Part shown: positions 5,035 through 7,997 of the stretch, piece by piece
Position numbering within the stretch: the stretch's first letter is position 1
How the letters are laid out: every line of letters starts with the position of its first letter
Origin: an uncultured Dorea sp.
Lineage (GTDB): Bacteria > Bacillota > Clostridia > Lachnospirales > Lachnospiraceae
Length of the DNA: 7,997 nucleotides
Direction of reading: 5' to 3'
NCBI GenBank assembly: GCA_910577685.1
Contig: CAJTOH010000081.1
Span: forward strand, 1 to 7,997
Notes under the pieces: generated by a model
What the model saw: the letters and a program-made list of their open reading frames with translations, nothing else
What the model was told of the DNA's origin: nothing
The model's database searches: none
Translations under genes and position numbers: made by a program

Positions 5035-6660
5035 ATGATTCTAAAACAAGATAGTTCAGAACGGAAGTTGAGAGGGGCTTATTATACTCCGCTTAAATTA
5101 GCTGAAAAAATGGTGGATTTTTTTAAGAATGACCAATCTATACAAACCATTCTGGAGCCAAGCTGCGGGGATGGTGTTTTTGTGGAGGCGCTGCTTCAAA
5201 CACAGTCTTTAAAAGAACAAAGCATCATTACTGCGATTGAAATTGAAAAAAATGAAACAGATAAGTTAAACAAAAGGTTAGGTAGAAATTCTAAAGTAAA
5301 TGTGCTGAATGGATGTTTTTTTGAATATTATCACAAAAACAAAGATAGCCGGAATTTTGATTTGATTTTAGGAAATCCGCCGTATATTCGGTATCAATAC
5401 CTCGAGGAGAAACAACGAGCAGAGATGTCTGATATTATAATTTCTCATGGAATGAAGTCCAACAAACTGATTAATGCATGGGTTGGATTTATGGTGGCCT
5501 GCGTACATATGTTAAGCGAACAAGGTAAAATTGCATTGGTAATTCCGGCTGAGATTCTTCAAGTTGCATATGCGGAGGATTTAAGACTGTTTTTGTCTAA
5601 TGAATTATCGAAAATAACTCTGCTAACTTTTGAAGAATTAGTGTTCCCCGGAATCGAGCAGGAAATAGTTGTTTTTGTCGGTGAAAAGGGGAGTTCTGAA
5701 AAGGGGATTAAGATTATTGAGCTTAACAATTTAGATGATTTGGATAGTCTTGATATTGATGCAAACGGTTTTCAGAGATTAAACCATGTACATGAGAAAT
5801 GGACAAAGTATTTTACAACGAAAGAAGAAAACCGGTTAATTTCTCTGATAAAGAAAGATAATCGATTTCAGAACCTTTCTGATACGGGGATTATCAATGT
5901 GGGTATCACTACGGGGAACAATAAGTTTTTTTCCGTTGACCAAAAAACTGTTGATACCTATGGGCTGGCAGAAGTGGTACATCCTTTGATAGGGCGTAGC
6001 TCACATGCACATAGTATTTATTTTTATCCTGACGATTGGAGAGAAAATGTTAATCAGGGTAAGGCGGCGTACCTGATAGATTTTCCTGATAAGCCAATAG
6101 AAGAGTACTCTCAACAACAGAGAGACTATATTGCGCTGGGGGAGTTACGCGGAGAAAATAAGGGTTATAAATGCAGGATTAGAGAAAATTGGTATCAGGT
6201 TCCGTCTGTATGGATACCTGACGCATTTTTTCTTCGCAGAAATAATTTGTATCCTAAGTTTGTTTTGAACTGTTGTAATGCTGTTTCAACAGATACGATG
6301 CATAGAATAAAATTTAACGATGGGATTGAACCGGAGCGGGTAGTTTTATCTTACTATAATAGTATCTCTTTTGCTTTTACAGAGCTTTGCGGTAGGAGCT
6401 ATGGAGGCGGTGTTTTAGAAATATTACCGGGAGAAGTCGGAAATATTGTAGTGCCTGTTTTAGATTGTGTTCCGATTGAGATCGTCCGAGAAATCTTGAA
6501 GATGGTGGACTGTATTGTACGTGAGTCGGACGATATAGAAAAAGCGTTAGATATTGTAGATAGTAGAATATTAGGCACATATTTACATATTGATACGGAG
6601 ATCTGTAGTTCGGCGATAATATGGAAGAAAATGCGGCGCAGAAGATTAAAGCGGAGTTAA
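5035..6660 (+). CDS. Gamma-class (TaqI-like) N6-adenine DNA methyltransferase, apparently intact
   Basis: The 541-residue product has the gamma-class order: motif X RGAYYTP (13-19), motif I LEPSCGDGVFVEAL (40-53), acidic IEIE (68-71), catalytic motif IV NPPY (114-117) and the KIALVIPAEILQ strand of motif VI. A target-recognition domain (about 260-470) follows, and the end WKKMRRRRLKRS is the usual basic tail. It should transfer methyl from SAM to the adenine N6 of a specific site; the target sequence cannot be read from the gene. Length fits stand-alone modification enzymes of type II systems. ATG 5035 is chosen over GTG 5026 because AGGTGG (5024-5029) stands 5 bases before it. The gene starts 9 bases after the stop of the broken methyltransferase, so it was once one operon. 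No intact nuclease gene is adjacent, so it is probably an orphan now. Confidence 0.92.
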   Translation: MILKQDSSERKLRGAYYTPLKLAEKMVDFFKNDQSIQTILEPSCGDGVFVEALLQTQSLKEQSIITAIEIEKNETDKLNKRLGRNSKVNVLNGCFFEYYHKNKDSRNFDLILGNPPYIRYQYLEEKQRAEMSDIIISHGMKSNKLINAWVGFMVACVHMLSEQGKIALVIPAEILQVAYAEDLRLFLSNELSKITLLTFEELVFPGIEQEIVVFVGEKGSSEKGIKIIELNNLDDLDSLDIDANGFQRLNHVHEKWTKYFTTKEENRLISLIKKDNRFQNLSDTGIINVGITTGNNKFFSVDQKTVDTYGLAEVVHPLIGRSSHAHSIYFYPDDWRENVNQGKAAYLIDFPDKPIEEYSQQQRDYIALGELRGENKGYKCRIRENWYQVPSVWIPDAFFLRRNNLYPKFVLNCCNAVSTDTMHRIKFNDGIEPERVVLSYYNSISFAFTELCGRSYGGGVLEILPGEVGNIVVPVLDCVPIEIVREILKMVDCIVRESDDIEKALDIVDSRILGTYLHIDTEICSSAIIWKKMRRRRLKRS

Positions 6661-6701
6661 AGAATTCCCATATAGTGATTTTTGACATTTATTCAGTATA
6701 G
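6621..6701 (+). pseudogene. Possible stump of a third restriction-modification gene
   Basis: An ATG at 6621, inside the last 40 bases of the methyltransferase gene and in another frame, opens 26 codons that begin MEENAAQKIKAELKN, continue HIVIFDIYSV and end at TAG 6699-6701. The composition is protein-like and continues sensibly past the methyltransferase stop, where no overlap constrains it. Overlapping starts of this kind are common for the nuclease gene of a restriction-modification pair. No strong ribosome binding site is seen, which would fit translational coupling. I cannot assign a family. It may be the 5' end of a lost nuclease gene, or chance. Confidence 0.35.
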
Positions 6702-6732
6702 ATAAGTAAATCAAGGAGAGTTGGAGATTGAT

Positions 6733-6990
6733 ATGTCAGATTTAAAATTAATGATGAATATTGGTAAAGAAATGGAAAATAAGCTACTATCTGTTGGTAT
6801 TGAATCTTCCGAGAAGCTTATTGAAGTAGGTGCAAAAGGAGCATTTCTTAAGCTAAAGCAAAAATATCCTAAAGTGTGTCTGGTACATTTATATACATTA
6901 GAGGGAGCAATTCATAATACGGAATATAACAGACTTTCAGAAGAAACAAAAAAGGATTTAAAAGAATTTAGTGATTTTCTGAAAAAATAA
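6733..6990 (+). CDS. Stand-alone TfoX C-terminal-domain protein
   Basis: The 85-residue product matches the TfoX C-terminal domain along its length: LKLMMNIGKEMENKLLSVGI, SSEKLIEVGAKGAFLKLK, a YPKVCLVHLYTLEGAI segment and a final LSEETKKDLKEFSDFLKK helix. The first half contains the helix-hairpin-helix-like repeats typical of the domain. In gamma-proteobacteria the domain is fused to TfoX N in a competence regulator. Firmicutes often carry it alone, with unknown function, so a competence role should not be assumed. ATG 6733 is preferred: GGAG (6723-6726) lies 6 bases upstream, while the TTG at 6721 is part of that site. A TTGACA at 6682-6687 could be a -35 box, but no convincing -10 follows. 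Confidence 0.85.
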   Translation: MSDLKLMMNIGKEMENKLLSVGIESSEKLIEVGAKGAFLKLKQKYPKVCLVHLYTLEGAIHNTEYNRLSEETKKDLKEFSDFLKK

Positions 6991-7099
6991 TTTTGAACAG
7001 TCTGTCGGAGGAATTAATAAGCAGTCAATGAATTGGAGCAGCCGGGACCGCAGGCAAACATTAAAATGGGTGGATTCTTGATTTAAGGAGCGTAAAGTG
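6991..7099 (+). other. Intergenic gap with a non-functional-looking ORF remnant
   Basis: The gap before the hydrolase gene holds GGAGG at 7007-7011 with no start codon at a useful distance. One frame reads ELEQPGPQANIKMGGFLI and stops at TAA around 7082-7084. This could be the tail of a deleted gene, but I do not recognise it and no start is present. AAGGAG (7085-7090) belongs to the next gene. Confidence 0.25.
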
Positions 7100-7861
7100 A
7101 TGAAAAACTGGTTTACAATAGATGAAATTGACGCAAATACATACATTATCAGTGAATATAGACATTGGGAGGAAACGCATTGCTATTTGTTAATCGGAGA
7201 TACCCGAAGTCTGCTTATTGATACAGGGCTTGGTATTTCAAATATATATGAGGAAGTGGTGAAGCTTACTAATAAACCGGTCACGGCTGTCGCTACGCAT
7301 ATTCATTGGGATCATATTGGAGGACACAAATATTTTCCGGATTTTTATGCTCACGCTGATGAATTGGAATGGCTGAATGGTAGATTCCCTTTATCAATCG
7401 AAACGATTAAGGATATGGTTGTAGACCGTTGTGATTTGCCCGAAGGCTTCTGTGTGAACGATTATGAATTTTTTCAGGGTATGCCGACAAAAGTTCTAAC
7501 GGACCATGACATCATTGATATTGACGGCAGAAAAATTGAAGCGCTGCATACTCCCGGACATTCTCCGGGACATTTGTGCTTTTGGGAAAAAAGCAAGGGA
7601 TATTTATTTACAGGCGATTTGGTTTATAAAGATATTCTTTTTGCTTACTATCCGTCTACCGATCCGCAGGCATACCTTGAGTCTTTGGAAGAAGTTGCGG
7701 CGTTACCTGTGAAAAAAGTATTTCCGGCGCATCATTCATTGGACATAAAGCCGGAGATTTTAATTCGCATGCGGGATACATTCAGAGATCTTAAGGAAGC
7801 CGGAAAACTTCGTCATGGCAGTGGAACATTTAACTATGGGGATTGGGGAGTTTGGTTATAA
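7100..7861 (+). CDS. Metallo-beta-lactamase-fold hydrolase
   Basis: The 253-residue product keeps all zinc-binding signatures of the fold: THIHWDH (HxHxDH, residues 67-72), TPGHSPGH (metal-ligand His-154), TGD (bridging Asp-173) and PAHH (His-211). LLIDTGLG (38-45) is the usual first motif. Having the full set suggests a dinuclear metal site and hydrolase activity of the glyoxalase II-like group: a thioester, lactone or phosphoester are all possible, and the substrate is unknown. There is no signal peptide or membrane segment, so it should be cytosolic and is not a secreted antibiotic beta-lactamase. AAGGAG (7085-7090) precedes it. ATG 7100 (spacing 9) and GTG 7097 (spacing 6) are both usable and differ by one residue. 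The role of the neighbouring TfoX-like gene gives no clear link. Confidence 0.9.
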   Translation: MKNWFTIDEIDANTYIISEYRHWEETHCYLLIGDTRSLLIDTGLGISNIYEEVVKLTNKPVTAVATHIHWDHIGGHKYFPDFYAHADELEWLNGRFPLSIETIKDMVVDRCDLPEGFCVNDYEFFQGMPTKVLTDHDIIDIDGRKIEALHTPGHSPGHLCFWEKSKGYLFTGDLVYKDILFAYYPSTDPQAYLESLEEVAALPVKKVFPAHHSLDIKPEILIRMRDTFRDLKEAGKLRHGSGTFNYGDWGVWL

Positions 7862-7884
7862 ATTAGAATCTCAAATTCCACCTA

Positions 7885-7904
7885 CCTATTCTTTTTATAG
7901 GTTC
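7885..7904. terminator. Weak hairpin after the hydrolase gene
   Basis: ACCTAT and ATAGGT form a 6-bp stem around a T-rich 7-base loop about 23 bases past the hydrolase stop. It is not followed by a U tract, so if it ends transcription it is not a textbook Rho-independent terminator. Confidence 0.3.
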
Positions 7905-7974
7905 GGACGAAAGAGGCTAGTGTGCTGACCATATTATATTTAAATTAATTGTACTACCATTATTTACCACCTCA

Positions 7975-7983
7975 TGATATACT
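7975..7983 (+). promoter_or_regulatory. Candidate extended -10 promoter for the next gene
   Basis: TGATATACT is an extended -10 (TGn plus TATACT) in an A/T-rich stretch just before the window ends. No good -35 box is seen at 16-18 bp. The gene it would serve lies beyond the window. Confidence 0.35.
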
Positions 7984-7997
7984 AAAAAGAAATGGCG

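Noticed and set aside
6377..6688. Minus-strand 103-codon frame
   Set aside because: It is antisense to the conserved C-terminus of the gamma-class methyltransferase; its composition is that of a shadow.
3172..6701. A new defence system of the BREX or DISARM type built on the two methyltransferases
   Set aside because: No helicase, phosphatase, ATPase or phospholipase partner is present; the pattern fits a decayed restriction-modification locus.
6682..6710. Promoter for the TfoX-like gene based on TTGACA 6682-6687
   Set aside because: No acceptable -10 hexamer lies 16-18 bases downstream, so I kept it only as a remark in that gene's entry.
7506..7712. Second plus-strand frame inside the hydrolase gene
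   Set aside because: It overlaps the region encoding the conserved TPGH and TGD metal motifs in another frame.
1..7997. CRISPR array, tRNA or rRNA genes
   Set aside because: No regularly spaced repeats and no cloverleaf or rRNA-like segment were seen on either strand.

Overview
The window looks like an accessory stretch of a low-GC Gram-positive chromosome or integrated element, most likely from the Clostridia (a gut Lachnospiraceae-like organism would fit). This rests on A/T-rich codon use, strong purine-rich ribosome binding sites of the AGGAGG type, TTGACA/TATAAT-like promoters, and the kinds of genes present. The first 300 bases are visibly richer in G+C than the rest. No housekeeping gene is seen, and several genes are truncated, so the region reads as a mosaic of insertions and deletions.

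Layout. 1-372 is the 3' end of an IS66-family insertion sequence: the transposase C-terminus, then a probable right terminal repeat. 410-592 is the decayed C-terminal end of an OmpR-type response regulator, followed by a terminator-like hairpin at 595-620. 621-880 is non-coding, rich in small inverted repeats, and may be a group II intron fragment. 886-1041 encodes the end of an unrecognised protein. On the minus strand, 1745 down to 1082 is a two-gene operon: an AdhR/NmlR-like MerR regulator and a small 4-oxalocrotonate tautomerase-like enzyme. Its promoter has the 19-bp spacer and central dyad typical of MerR control. An orphan ribosome binding site plus start codon at 1050-1063 suggests that a third gene of this operon was cut off.

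From 1939 all genes run on the plus strand. They are a small-molecule SAM methyltransferase (1939-2589), a GNAT acetyltransferase (2689-3171), the remains of a restriction-modification locus (3172-6701), a TfoX C-terminal-domain protein (6733-6990) and a metallo-beta-lactamase-fold hydrolase (7100-7861). The window closes with a possible promoter for the next gene.

The most interesting part is the restriction-modification locus. The first DNA methyltransferase (Eco57I-like) keeps its ribosome binding site and ATG at 3172, but it is out of frame after nine codons. It lacks everything before motif I and is broken again near 4800. The second, a gamma-class N6-adenine DNA methyltransferase (5035-6660), is intact from motif X to its C-terminus. 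A short reading frame starts inside its 3' end (6621-6701) and stops after 26 codons, which may be the stump of a third gene, possibly the lost nuclease. The locus therefore looks like a decayed system that retains one potentially active orphan methyltransferase. I see no convincing wholly new system. The damaged junctions and the aldehyde/quinone-sensor-like MerR-tautomerase pair are what deserve follow-up.
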